The position numbers were made by a program, and so were the translations under genes. Source: Candidatus Rokuibacteriota bacterium (lineage in GTDB: Bacteria > JAUVQV01). Taken from it: 5,728 nucleotides of DNA. Shown here one piece after another: positions 1 to 5,728 of this stretch (within the stretch, counting starts at the first letter, position 1; every line of letters starts with the position of its first letter). Where the stretch lies: the NCBI GenBank assembly GCA_030597995.1, contig JAUVQV010000076.1, positions 1 through 5,728 on the forward strand, in the 5' to 3' direction. The notes under the pieces are model-generated. The model ran no database searches, was not told the origin of the DNA, and worked only from the letters and a program-made list of their open reading frames with translations.

Positions 1-7
1 CAGTGCG

Positions 8-1711
8 GTGCCGCCGAACTTTACCGACTACGACAAATTCCGGGAGGAGTTCAAATGGGAGGATGGATATCGGGAACTCGACGGGCGCCGCGGCGGTAGT
101 TTCAACATTGCCCATGAAGCCGTGGACCGGCACATCCGGACCTCGCTGAAAAACAAGACCGCTCTCTTCTGGGAGGGCAAAGACGGAGCCGGAGAAGAGT
201 ATACCTTCAACGACTTGTACCGATTGACGAATCGTTTCGCGAACGCTTTGACGGGGCTGGGGGTAAAGAAGGGGGACCGCGTCTTCACCTACCTGGACCG
301 GATACCCGAGACCTACATTTGCCTTTTAGGGGCGCTCAAGGCCGGGGCCGTAATCGGGCCTCTTTTTTCCGCCTTCGGCCCCGATGCCGTGAGGGACCGC
401 CTCCAGGACAGCGGCGCCAGGGTACTGGTGACAAATCCCAGGCTGGTGAACACGGTTCACGGCATCCTGGGCGAGCTGCCGGCGCTCGAAACAATCATCG
501 TCGTGAACCGAGGCTACAGCCCATACCAGCTCCAGGAGCAGGAGGTGGGATACGAGGCCCTCATGGCCGAGGCCTCGGAGGAATTCGAGACCGTCGCCAC
601 CGGCAATGAGGACTACGCCATCATGCACTACACCTCCGGCACCACGGGGACACCCAAGGGCGCCGTCCACGTCCACGAGGCTGTTCTGGGCCACTACGCC
701 ACCGCCAGACATGTGCTCGATCTGCATCCGGATGATATCTACTGGTGCACCGCCGACCCGGGATGGGTGACCGGCACCTCGTACGGCATCTTCGGCCCCT
801 GGTCGAACGGGGTGTCGCAGGTGGTCTACGAGGGGGGGTTCGGCGCCGGCCACTGGTATGGAGTCATTGAAAAGTACCGCGTTTCCGTATGGTACACCGC
901 CCCGACGGCTATCCGGATGTTGATGAAAGCGGGGGAAAAAGTCGCGCAGAATTACAATCTCAAGAGCCTGAGATATATGTGCAGCGTGGGGGAGCCGTTG
1001 AATCCGGAAGCAGTCTTGTGGGGAGAGCGGGTCTTGGGACTCCCCTTTCACGACAACTGGTGGCAGACGGAAACGGGGTGTATCCAGATTGCCAATTACC
1101 CGGTGCAGGACATCCGGCCCGGCTCCATGGGGAGGCCTTTTCCGGGGGTGACCGCCGCGATTCTCGACGAGGATTGCAAGAGTGAGCTCCCTGCCGGCCA
1201 AGAGGGGCACCTGGCCCTGAAATCGGGCTGGCCGTCGATGTTCAGAACCTACTGGAATAAAGAAGAACTCTATCGGTCCCGGTTCAAGGGGGAGTGGTAC
1301 ATCACCGGGGACCGGGCAAAAATGGACGCCGACGGCTACTTCTGGTTCGTGGGGAGGGCGGACGACGTGATTAACACCGCCGGACACCTGGTCGGTCCCT
1401 TCGAGGTCGAAAGCGCCCTCATCGAACACCCGGCGGTCGCGGAAGCCGGGGTGATCGGCATCCCGGATCCCCTGGCGGGCGAGATAATAAAGGCCTTCGT
1501 CTCCCTGAAGGACGGGCACGATCCGTCCGAAGAGCTGATGAAGGAGCTGAAAGCCTTCGCCAGGAAGAAGCTGGCCGCCATGGCCTGCCCCCGGGAAATC
1601 GCCTTCCTTCCCACCATGCCCAAGACCAGAAGCGGAAAGATCATGAGAAGGCTTCTGAAGGCGAGGGAGCTGGGACTCCCGGAGGGCGACACCTCCACTC
1701 TGGAGGACTAG
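8..1711 (+). CDS. acsA: Acetate--CoA ligase, AMP-forming (acetyl-CoA synthetase, AcsA type); 5' end possibly incomplete
   Basis: Cytoplasmic enzyme that makes acetyl-CoA from acetate, ATP and CoA through acetyl-AMP, with release of AMP and pyrophosphate. Seen: the ANL-family P-loop [11 protein letters not shown] at residues 208-218; WWQTETG at 351-357, whose second Trp (352) matches the residue that limits Salmonella Acs to short acyl groups; YITGD at 431-435; the hinge region GRADD at 449-453; and PKTRSGK at 538-544 with the catalytic Lys544, also the usual regulatory acetylation site. The whole chain, down to the C-terminal GDxSTxED, resembles B. subtilis AcsA (572 residues, recalled from memory). 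The first visible start is a GTG, but the frame is open to the window edge and AcsA has about 15 further N-terminal residues, so the real start may lie upstream. Odd: Leu461 replaces the Arg usual after GH/GE in this family. Closely related short- or medium-chain acyl-CoA ligases remain possible. The next gene follows in the same operon. Confidence 0.93.
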   Translation: MPPNFTDYDKFREEFKWEDGYRELDGRRGGSFNIAHEAVDRHIRTSLKNKTALFWEGKDGAGEEYTFNDLYRLTNRFANALTGLGVKKGDRVFTYLDRIPETYICLLGALKAGAVIGPLFSAFGPDAVRDRLQDSGARVLVTNPRLVNTVHGILGELPALETIIVVNRGYSPYQLQEQEVGYEALMAEASEEFETVATGNEDYAIMHYTSGTTGTPKGAVHVHEAVLGHYATARHVLDLHPDDIYWCTADPGWVTGTSYGIFGPWSNGVSQVVYEGGFGAGHWYGVIEKYRVSVWYTAPTAIRMLMKAGEKVAQNYNLKSLRYMCSVGEPLNPEAVLWGERVLGLPFHDNWWQTETGCIQIANYPVQDIRPGSMGRPFPGVTAAILDEDCKSELPAGQEGHLALKSGWPSMFRTYWNKEELYRSRFKGEWYITGDRAKMDADGYFWFVGRADDVINTAGHLVGPFEVESALIEHPAVAEAGVIGIPDPLAGEIIKAFVSLKDGHDPSEELMKELKAFARKKLAAMACPREIAFLPTMPKTRSGKIMRRLLKARELGLPEGDTSTLED

Positions 1712-1715
1712 GAGG
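1710..1715 (+). promoter_or_regulatory. Ribosome binding site of the beta-helix gene, overlapping the acsA stop codon
   Basis: A perfect AGGAGG begins inside the TAG stop codon of acsA and lies 7 bases before a GTG codon. It supports the GTG start at 1723 and points to translational coupling of the two genes. Confidence 0.8.
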
Positions 1716-1722
1716 AAATTCC

Positions 1723-2562
1723 GTGCTGCGCCCGGAAGATTTTTTCGAGCTGGATCAGTTTTATTATAAAGCTCTTTTCGGAAACGCGGGGTTCGTGTGG
1801 GAGGCGCTGGGCAAGCTGAAATCCTACCTCAAAGAGGTCCTCTCCCCCAATGTGACCCGGGTCCGGAAAGGCGGAGTCATGGTGCCGAAAACCTGTCTGC
1901 TTCTCGACGGCGAAGTCATCGACGCGGGATTCGAAATCGTACCCGGAGAAGCGGCCAAGGGAGAGCTGAAGGTCTACCGGGCAGGTGAGGAGCTCAAGGA
2001 GGCCGCGGTCCTTTACGCGGGCGCGATCCTTTTCGATGACGCCATTTCGATCGGGGAGGGCGCCGTGATCGAACCCGGGGCCCTGATCAAGGGTCCGGCC
2101 CTGATCGGCAGAAACACGGAGTTACGGCAGGGAGCGTATATCAGGGGAAATTGCCTGATCGGGGACCGGTGTGTGGTCGGCCATGCCACAGAGATGAAGA
2201 GTGCCGTGATGCTGCCCGAGGCCAAAGCGGGGCATTTCGCCTATATCGGCGACAGCATCCTCGGCAATAAGGTCAATCTGGGAGCGGGGACCAAGCTCGC
2301 CAACCTGAAAATCATCGCTGCCGGAGTGGACGTCAGAGTAAACCGGAAAAAGTACAATACCGGCCTCAAAAAGTTCGGGGCCGTACTCGGGGACGAGGTG
2401 GAAACGGGCTGCAATTCGGTGACCAACCCCGGGACGCTCCTCGGAAAGGCTTCCCTCGTCTATCCCAATATAACTGTCCCCGGAGGGTATTATCCTTCTT
2501 ACAGCATGATCAGCCCCCTGAAGAAGGGGGCCGTCTCGGTCAGGCCGTATCAGCGGCGATAG
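1723..2562 (+). CDS. GlmU-like left-handed beta-helix protein without a nucleotidyltransferase domain
   Basis: A 279-residue protein of unknown exact function. Residues 1-95 are a non-repeat N-terminal part with no nucleotidyltransferase signature. Residues from about 96 to 255 show hexapeptide-type repeats of a left-handed beta-helix (GEGAVIEPGA, LIGDRCVVG, IGDSILGNKVNLGAG). My hand alignment to the acetyltransferase half of E. coli GlmU places Arg135, Lys159, His171 (equivalent of catalytic His363), Tyr174, Asn185, Ala188 and Asn194 on GlmU Arg333, Lys351, His363, Tyr366, Asn377, Ala380 and Asn386. Spacing is exact from Lys159 onward; Cys230 takes the place of Ser405. This supports an acyl-CoA-dependent sugar acyltransferase or a sugar-nucleotide-binding relative. 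Such proteins are often labelled UDP-N-acetylglucosamine pyrophosphorylase, which the missing N-terminal domain does not support. The GTG start is fixed by a perfect Shine-Dalgarno. It is in one operon with acsA, which makes acetyl-CoA. Substrate unknown. Confidence 0.8.
   Translation: MLRPEDFFELDQFYYKALFGNAGFVWEALGKLKSYLKEVLSPNVTRVRKGGVMVPKTCLLLDGEVIDAGFEIVPGEAAKGELKVYRAGEELKEAAVLYAGAILFDDAISIGEGAVIEPGALIKGPALIGRNTELRQGAYIRGNCLIGDRCVVGHATEMKSAVMLPEAKAGHFAYIGDSILGNKVNLGAGTKLANLKIIAAGVDVRVNRKKYNTGLKKFGAVLGDEVETGCNSVTNPGTLLGKASLVYPNITVPGGYYPSYSMISPLKKGAVSVRPYQRR
2513..2531. terminator. GC-rich hairpin at the convergent gene junction, possible weak terminator
   Basis: GCCCCCT and AGGGGGC form a perfect 7-pair stem around a 5-base loop (GAAGA). 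It sits 29 bases before the stop of the beta-helix gene and 36 bases past the stop of the convergent regulator gene. Neither strand has a T tract after the stem, so it is not a standard intrinsic terminator. The codons (Ser-Pro-Leu-Lys-Lys-Gly-Ala) may explain it by chance. No other terminator candidate is visible between the two genes. Confidence 0.25.
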
Positions 2563-2567
2563 CCTTG

Positions 2568-3002
2568 TTACTCTCCACTCTCGTAGCCTTCGGCGGCGTA
2601 AAAAATGGCGCGGTCGAAAAACCGCACCACCCGATTGTTGAGATCCAGGGCCTTGTGCATGTCCAGGGCGGTATCTAAAAAACCATCCGAGAGCACCTTG
2701 GCCCACAGGTGCCGCCTGGTGATAATCAGGGCCTGAATGACTTCGGATAACGGAAAGCCCTCCTTGCGCCGCTGGCTTCCGAGAGCTTTGTAGGAGCGGG
2801 CGATGTCGTCCTTGGTGGTTTCCTCGGATATCCACTTGCCGAGCTGGCTGTACACCACGAAGGCGCGCTGGTAGAGCTTCTTCTCGCCAAAGGTGTGATA
2901 TGCGGGTGTGGTGGGGTTTTTTTGTACATCCTGGAGCCAGCTGTTCGTCAACTGGTCGGCATCGCGCTCGATGAGCTTTACCAATTTATCACATATTAAC
3001 AT
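2568..3002 (-). CDS. Stand-alone RsbRD N-terminal domain protein (putative sensor/regulator)
   Basis: A 144-residue, probably all-helical cytoplasmic protein. It matches, by recognition, the RsbRD N-terminal domain family (RsbT co-antagonist type), with its pattern of Trp22, a KNPTTPAY segment at 28-35, Tyr44, RRKEGFPLSEVI at 78-89, TRRHLW at 95-100 and FFDRAIFY at 128-135. In Gram-positive stressosome proteins such N-terminal domains receive signals and are followed by a STAS domain; here the protein ends after the sensor-like part, so any output must come from a partner or from direct binding. No signal peptide or membrane segment is seen. The ATG start lies behind a G-rich Shine-Dalgarno. 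The gene converges on the beta-helix gene (5-base gap) and is divergent from frdAB, which suggests, without proof, a link to respiratory control. I recall similar stand-alone genes near respiratory operons in deltaproteobacteria. The ligand is unknown. Confidence 0.8.
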   Translation of the reverse strand: MLICDKLVKLIERDADQLTNSWLQDVQKNPTTPAYHTFGEKKLYQRAFVVYSQLGKWISEETTKDDIARSYKALGSQRRKEGFPLSEVIQALIITRRHLWAKVLSDGFLDTALDMHKALDLNNRVVRFFDRAIFYAAEGYESGE

Positions 3003-3005
3003 TGG

Positions 3006-3016
3006 CCTCCCCCCCC
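3006..3016 (-). promoter_or_regulatory. G-rich ribosome binding site with a G8 tract before the RsbRD_N gene
   Basis: On the minus strand a run of eight G residues (3009-3016) continues into AGG, and the block ends 3 bases before the ATG. Several GGAGG/GGGGG registers could act as Shine-Dalgarno. The 3-base spacing of the GGAGG register is short, so a register inside the G tract may be the one used. Confidence 0.55.
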
Positions 3017-3031
3017 TCTCTTCACCTATAC

Positions 3032-3048
3032 CTTACGCAATGCATAAG
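3032..3048. promoter_or_regulatory. Operator-like 17-base imperfect palindrome upstream of the RsbRD_N gene
   Basis: CTTACGCAATGCATAAG reads almost the same on both strands. Only the central base and one symmetric pair break the symmetry, giving two 8-base half-sites. It lies 30 bases before the RsbRD_N start codon and overlaps the proposed -10 box of that gene, a common position for a repressor site. No specific regulator family is recognised from the motif. Confidence 0.35.
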
Positions 3049-3074
3049 ATACATGGTCGAGCCTGAATCTGCAA
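3046..3074 (-). promoter_or_regulatory. Possible sigma70-type promoter of the RsbRD_N gene
   Basis: On the minus strand TTGCAG (3069-3074) and TATCTT (3046-3051) are separated by 17 bases. The first matches 3 of 6 and the second 4 of 6 positions of the consensus. The spacing and position, about 45 bases before the start codon, are right, but the boxes are weak. Confidence 0.3.
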
Positions 3075-3135
3075 GCCCGTGGCCGCGAAGCCGGTTCCTA
3101 CCAGCAAATAGCAAATTACCTCGCTTTGGGCCAAC

Positions 3136-3295
3136 AAATCCTAACTGCTAAGACAAATCCTAAACTCTAACTCCAACCCTAAACAAATTCGAATGACCGA
3201 AATTCAAAATTCAAAACACCACGCTCACCGCCTGCGTGTTTGAAGCATTCGAGATTTGTATTTTGTATTTGTTTAGGATTTCGATATTAGGATTT
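3136..3295. repeat. AT-rich nested imperfect palindrome, MITE/REP-like repeat element
   Basis: An AT-rich block inside GC-rich surroundings with several nested inverted repeats. AAATCCTAA (3136-3144) and AAATCCTAAA (3155-3164) face TTTAGGATTT (3272-3281) and TTAGGATTT (3287-3295). CCTAAACAAAT (3178-3188) is the exact reverse complement of 3267-3277, and TCGAATG (3189-3195) of 3246-3252. ACGC (3221-3224) and GCGT (3234-3237) close a 9-base loop at the centre. The arms also carry the near-repeats AATTCAAAATTCAAAA (3201-3216) and GTATTTTGTATTTG (3258-3271 area). No transposase, clear terminal repeat or target duplication is visible. The layout fits a small non-autonomous palindromic element inserted between divergent genes. 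Copy number elsewhere cannot be seen here. Confidence 0.6.
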
Positions 3296-3311
3296 AGTAT
3301 TTTTATTGTTC

Positions 3312-3341
3312 TTGACATATATATTAGTTTTATTGTATTGA
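3312..3341 (+). promoter_or_regulatory. Possible sigma70-type promoter of frdAB
   Basis: A perfect -35 box TTGACA (3312-3317) is followed after 18 bases by TATTGA (3336-3341), a poor -10 box with 3 of 6 matches, in a very AT-rich stretch. It sits just after the palindromic repeat and about 115 bases before frdA. No FNR-type TTGAT-N4-ATCAA site was found nearby. Confidence 0.35.
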
Positions 3342-3367
3342 TTATGCTGTTCTTTCATTAGGGCGGT

Positions 3368-3408
3368 GTGTGGAGGCAGAAAAACCACATCTCTCCTTCG
3401 CCGGGAGG
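3368..3408 (+). other. Leader region of frdAB with two potential hairpins
   Basis: GTGTGG (3368-3373) can pair with CCACAT (3385-3390) around an 11-base loop, using five Watson-Crick pairs and one G-U pair. Right after it, TCTCC (3392-3396) can pair with GGAGG (3404-3408), hiding the only strong Shine-Dalgarno-like block of the leader. That block lies more than 45 bases before the frdA ATG and is not placed to serve it. No known riboswitch is recognised, and the stems are weak enough to be chance. Confidence 0.25.
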
Positions 3409-3454
3409 AAAAAGGGTAGGAACTATTCTTCATCCATGCTATACGTGGTAAGTC

Positions 3455-5164
3455 ATGGAAACCTATGATCATGACATCCTGATTGTCGGCGGGGGCGGCG
3501 CCGGAATGAGAACCGCCATTGCCGCCTGCCAGACAAATCCCAACCTGAAAACGGCCGTGATCTCCAAGGTCATTCCCATCCGGAGCCACACCGTGGCCGC
3601 GGAAGGCGGATGCGCCGCGGTGCTGAAAGAGGGTGATTCCCACGACCTGCACGCCTACGACACGATCAAGGGGAGCGACTTCCTCGCCGACCAGGACGCG
3701 GTGGAGTTTTTCGTGCGCGAGGCCACAAGAGAGGTCATTCAGATAGAACGCTGGGGATGCCCCTGGAACCGTGAACCGGACGGCCGGATCGCGGTGCGCT
3801 GGTTCGGGGGGATGAGCATAAAGCGCACCCTCCACGCGGCCGACAAGACCGGCTTTTACATGCTCCACGCCCTCTTTCAGACCTCCCTCAAGTTCGAGAA
3901 CCTGAAACGCTACGACGAGTGGCACGTGGTCGCGCTGCTCGTGGACGAGGGGAAGATCGGAGGGGTACTGGCGCTCGATATCCGACGGGGCGCCTTTGCG
4001 GTCTTGAAGGCCAAGGCCGTCGTGCTGTGCACCGGCGGCGTGGGGAGAATATTCGCCTTCACCAGCAACGCCGCCATCAAGACCGGAGACGGCGCCGGTC
4101 TGGTCTATCGGGCCGGCGGGGCTCTGAAAGACATGGAGTTTATCCAGTTCCACCCCACCGGCCTCATGCGCACGGGTATTCTGATCACCGAGGCCTCACG
4201 GGGCGAGGGTGGATATCTCTTCAACAGCAAGGGCGAGCGGTTCATGGAGCGCTACGCCCCGAGCAAGATGGAGCTCGCTCCCAGGGACATTGTTTCCCGT
4301 TCGATCCTGGAGGAATTCGCCGCCGGCCGGGGATTCGAGGGGCCATACGGCCAGTATGTCCGCCTCGATCTAACACACCTCGGGGAGGCTAAAATCATGG
4401 AGAAACTCCCCATGGTGAGAGAACTGGGGTTGGATTTCGCCGGCGTCGATCCGGTACATGAGCCGATCCCGATTCGACCCACCATGCACTATACTATGGG
4501 GGGAATCCATGCCGACAAGGACGGCCGGAGTTCCATTGAGGGACTTTTTGCCGCGGGCGAGGCCGCCTGCGTCAGCATCCACGGCGCGAACCGGCTCGGC
4601 TCCAATTCCCTCGCGGAGCTGCTGGTGTTCGGCGCCCGGACGGGAAGGGTGACGGCCGAGTATGCCGCAGGCGCCAAGGCCGTGTCCTCCGAAAAACTCC
4701 GGTTGCTGGCGGAAGACCAGATGGCTTTCATAAAAGGGCGTTATCTCGAGAGCGAAAAGGGGACAGAGAGGGTTGGCAGTATCCTCTCAGAACTCAGGAA
4801 GATCATGGACGAAAAGGTCGGGATCTACCGCACCGAAGAGAGGCTCGCCGCAGCCGTCGAGGATATCCGGCGTCTCAAGGAGCGTTTCCCGCGGATCGGC
4901 CTCACCACGCAGAGCGGAGTCTTCAACACCGAAATCCTCCAGTTCATGGAGCTCGACAACATGCTGGAGATCGCCCACGCCGTGGCCCTCGGCGCCCTGA
5001 GGCGAAAGGAATCGCGTGGGGGGCACGCCAGAAAGGATTTCCCCGCCCGAGACGACGAAAACTTCCTCCACCACACCCTCGCCTTCCGCACCGCGGACGG
5101 GCCGAGGCTGGAGCCTCACCCGGTCACCATCACCCGCTGGCAGCCGGAAGAGAGAAAATATTAA
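3455..5164 (+). CDS. frdA: Fumarate reductase / succinate dehydrogenase flavoprotein subunit FrdA
   Basis: Catalytic FAD subunit of a membrane-bound quinol:fumarate reductase; it interconverts fumarate and succinate on the inner face of the cytoplasmic membrane with electrons passed through FrdB. Seen: the dinucleotide-binding VGGGGAG at residues 11-17; RSHTVAAEGG at 43-52, with His45 as the expected covalent FAD attachment site; QFHPTGL with His233; Glu246 in LITEASRGEGG; PRD with the catalytic Arg277; HYTMGG with His345; and HGANRLGSNSLAE with Arg380. The C-terminal part (GIYRTEERL, RKESRGGH, RDDENFLHHTLAFR) is very like E. coli FrdA. Length is 569 against 602 residues in E. coli; part of the difference is a missing loop before Arg277. 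The ATG gives an N-terminus matching E. coli FrdA, and an in-frame TAA lies two codons upstream, so this start is firm although its Shine-Dalgarno is poor. frdB follows after 10 bases. The direction in vivo cannot be read from sequence; the likeness to E. coli FrdA favours fumarate reduction. Confidence 0.95.
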   Translation: METYDHDILIVGGGGAGMRTAIAACQTNPNLKTAVISKVIPIRSHTVAAEGGCAAVLKEGDSHDLHAYDTIKGSDFLADQDAVEFFVREATREVIQIERWGCPWNREPDGRIAVRWFGGMSIKRTLHAADKTGFYMLHALFQTSLKFENLKRYDEWHVVALLVDEGKIGGVLALDIRRGAFAVLKAKAVVLCTGGVGRIFAFTSNAAIKTGDGAGLVYRAGGALKDMEFIQFHPTGLMRTGILITEASRGEGGYLFNSKGERFMERYAPSKMELAPRDIVSRSILEEFAAGRGFEGPYGQYVRLDLTHLGEAKIMEKLPMVRELGLDFAGVDPVHEPIPIRPTMHYTMGGIHADKDGRSSIEGLFAAGEAACVSIHGANRLGSNSLAELLVFGARTGRVTAEYAAGAKAVSSEKLRLLAEDQMAFIKGRYLESEKGTERVGSILSELRKIMDEKVGIYRTEERLAAAVEDIRRLKERFPRIGLTTQSGVFNTEILQFMELDNMLEIAHAVALGALRRKESRGGHARKDFPARDDENFLHHTLAFRTADGPRLEPHPVTITRWQPEERKY

Positions 5165-5169
5165 GGGAG
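5163..5169 (+). promoter_or_regulatory. Ribosome binding site of frdB
   Basis: AAGGGAG overlaps the last two bases of the frdA TAA stop and lies 5 bases before ATG 5175. It supports that start and tight coupling of frdA and frdB. Confidence 0.7.
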
Positions 5170-5174
5170 CGCCG

Positions 5175-5728
5175 ATGTCGGAAAAGATTCACATTAATGT
5201 CTGTCGCTACAGCCCGGAGGAGGGAGGCCGGCCCGAAACGCAGCGCTTCACCGTCCCCTACTACGCCGACCAGAGCGTGCTGGACGCCCTGAACTACATC
5301 AAGGCCGAACTGGACGGGTCCGTTTCCTTCCGGAGCTCCTGCCGGATGGCGGTCTGCGGCAGCTGCGGAATGGTCCTCAACGGCACCCCGCGGCTGGCCT
5401 GCTCCACCTATCTGAATGAATTCTACCCCGGCGAGATCACGGCCGCGCCGCTGGACAATTTCCCCGTTATCCGGGACCTGGTGGTCGACATCTCCGATTT
5501 CCTGGTGAAACTGCAGTCGGTCAAACCATGGATAATCAGGCAGAATCCGGAAGACGAAAGGAACGTCAGTGAGGAATACCGGCAGACTCCAAAACAGCTG
5601 GCCGCTTACAGTCAGCAGTCCCACTGCATCAATTGCACCCTCTGTTACTCCGACTGTGCCGTCTACGGGCTCCACCCGGAATTCCTCGGGCCGGCGGTGA
5701 TCGCGCTCGGTTATCGCTACAACCAGGA
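5175..5728 (+). CDS. frdB: Fumarate reductase iron-sulfur subunit FrdB (3' end cut by window)
   Basis: Electron-transfer subunit that links FrdA to the membrane quinol site. The first 184 residues are visible without a stop. Seen: an N-terminal plant-type 2Fe-2S domain with Cys56, Cys61, Cys64 and Cys76 in the Cx4Cx2Cx11C pattern (SCRMAVCGSCGMVLNG region), followed by the ferredoxin-like motif CINCTLCYSDC at 151-161. LDNFPVIRDLVVD (93-105) and GPAVIALGYRYN (172-183) are close to E. coli FrdB. Odd: the residue after Cys161 is Ala, where E. coli FrdB has Pro. The second Cys group, which completes the 3Fe-4S and 4Fe-4S clusters, lies beyond the window, about 60 further residues being expected. 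The gene starts 10 bases after frdA behind a good Shine-Dalgarno. Membrane-anchor genes (frdC and frdD in the E. coli order) would be expected downstream, because none lies upstream of frdA here. Confidence 0.94.
   Translation, partial: MSEKIHINVCRYSPEEGGRPETQRFTVPYYADQSVLDALNYIKAELDGSVSFRSSCRMAVCGSCGMVLNGTPRLACSTYLNEFYPGEITAAPLDNFPVIRDLVVDISDFLVKLQSVKPWIIRQNPEDERNVSEEYRQTPKQLAAYSQQSHCINCTLCYSDCAVYGLHPEFLGPAVIALGYRYNQ

Noticed and set aside
326..1519. Long minus-strand open frame (397 codons) inside acsA
   Set aside because: It is fully antisense to a clearly conserved gene, its translation shows no known motif, and long antisense frames are expected in GC-rich genes.
1723..2562. Calling the beta-helix protein a full GlmU or UDP-GlcNAc pyrophosphorylase
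   Set aside because: The N-terminal nucleotidyltransferase domain and its GxGTRM-type motif are absent, so only the acetyltransferase-like half can be supported.
2122..2835. Minus-strand open frame across the end of the beta-helix gene and the RsbRD_N gene
   Set aside because: It overlaps both real genes in other frames, and its product is low-complexity and unrecognisable.
3003..3454. FNR-type or sigma54-type promoter sites, small RNA genes, tRNA or CRISPR repeats in the intergenic region
   Set aside because: No TTGAT-N4-ATCAA, no GG-N10-GC element with flanking consensus, no cloverleaf and no regularly spaced direct repeats were found. The TTAGGATTT repeats are inverted and irregular in spacing.
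3436..3468. Ten-codon ORF as a real gene
   Set aside because: It has no well-placed Shine-Dalgarno and is too short to judge, so it is kept only as a possible regulatory uORF in the findings.
3287..4153. Minus-strand open frame antisense to frdA and reaching into the intergenic region
   Set aside because: Its product has an Asn/Lys-rich start from the AT-rich repeat and then reads as a shadow of frdA, with no Shine-Dalgarno or motif.
5130..5675. Minus-strand open frame antisense to frdB
   Set aside because: The plus strand in this region encodes the full 2Fe-2S and ferredoxin motifs of FrdB, so the antisense frame is a shadow.

Overview
The window looks like a chromosomal piece of an anaerobic or facultatively respiring bacterium with GC-rich genes (around 60% GC by eye). 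A deltaproteobacterial (Desulfobacterota) origin is the best guess. This rests on three things recognised from memory without a search: a stand-alone RsbRD-type N-terminal domain protein, a B. subtilis AcsA-like acetyl-CoA synthetase, and an E. coli-like FrdA/FrdB pair. A Syntrophobacter-like relative would fit, but the sequence does not prove it.

Layout. Positions 8-2562 (+) carry a two-gene operon. It holds an AMP-forming acetate--CoA ligase (acsA), whose true start may lie just outside the window, followed at once by a 279-residue left-handed beta-helix protein. That protein resembles the acetyltransferase half of GlmU without the uridylyltransferase half. Converging on it with a 5-base gap is a small gene (2568-3002, -) for a stand-alone RsbRD_N sensor/regulator domain. 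Positions 3003-3454 are an AT-rich divergent intergenic region. It contains an operator-like palindrome and weak promoter for the regulator, a nested imperfect palindrome of about 160 bases that looks like a dispersed MITE/REP-type repeat, a possible sigma70-type promoter, and a leader with hairpin potential. Positions 3455-5728 (+) hold frdA (complete) and frdB (cut by the window end), the flavoprotein and iron-sulfur subunits of a quinol:fumarate reductase.

How the genes may work together. AcsA activates acetate to acetyl-CoA. FrdAB would reduce fumarate with electrons from quinol, or run in reverse as succinate dehydrogenase. The RsbRD_N protein is divergent from frdAB and could sense a signal tied to the respiratory module. 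The beta-helix protein keeps most GlmU acetyl-transfer residues and sits directly behind an acetyl-CoA producer, so an acetyl-CoA-dependent role is plausible but unproven. Most of the window is ordinary metabolism. No clearly new system is visible. The points most worth checking are the orphan GlmU-like protein, the stand-alone RsbRD_N gene and the intergenic palindromic repeat.
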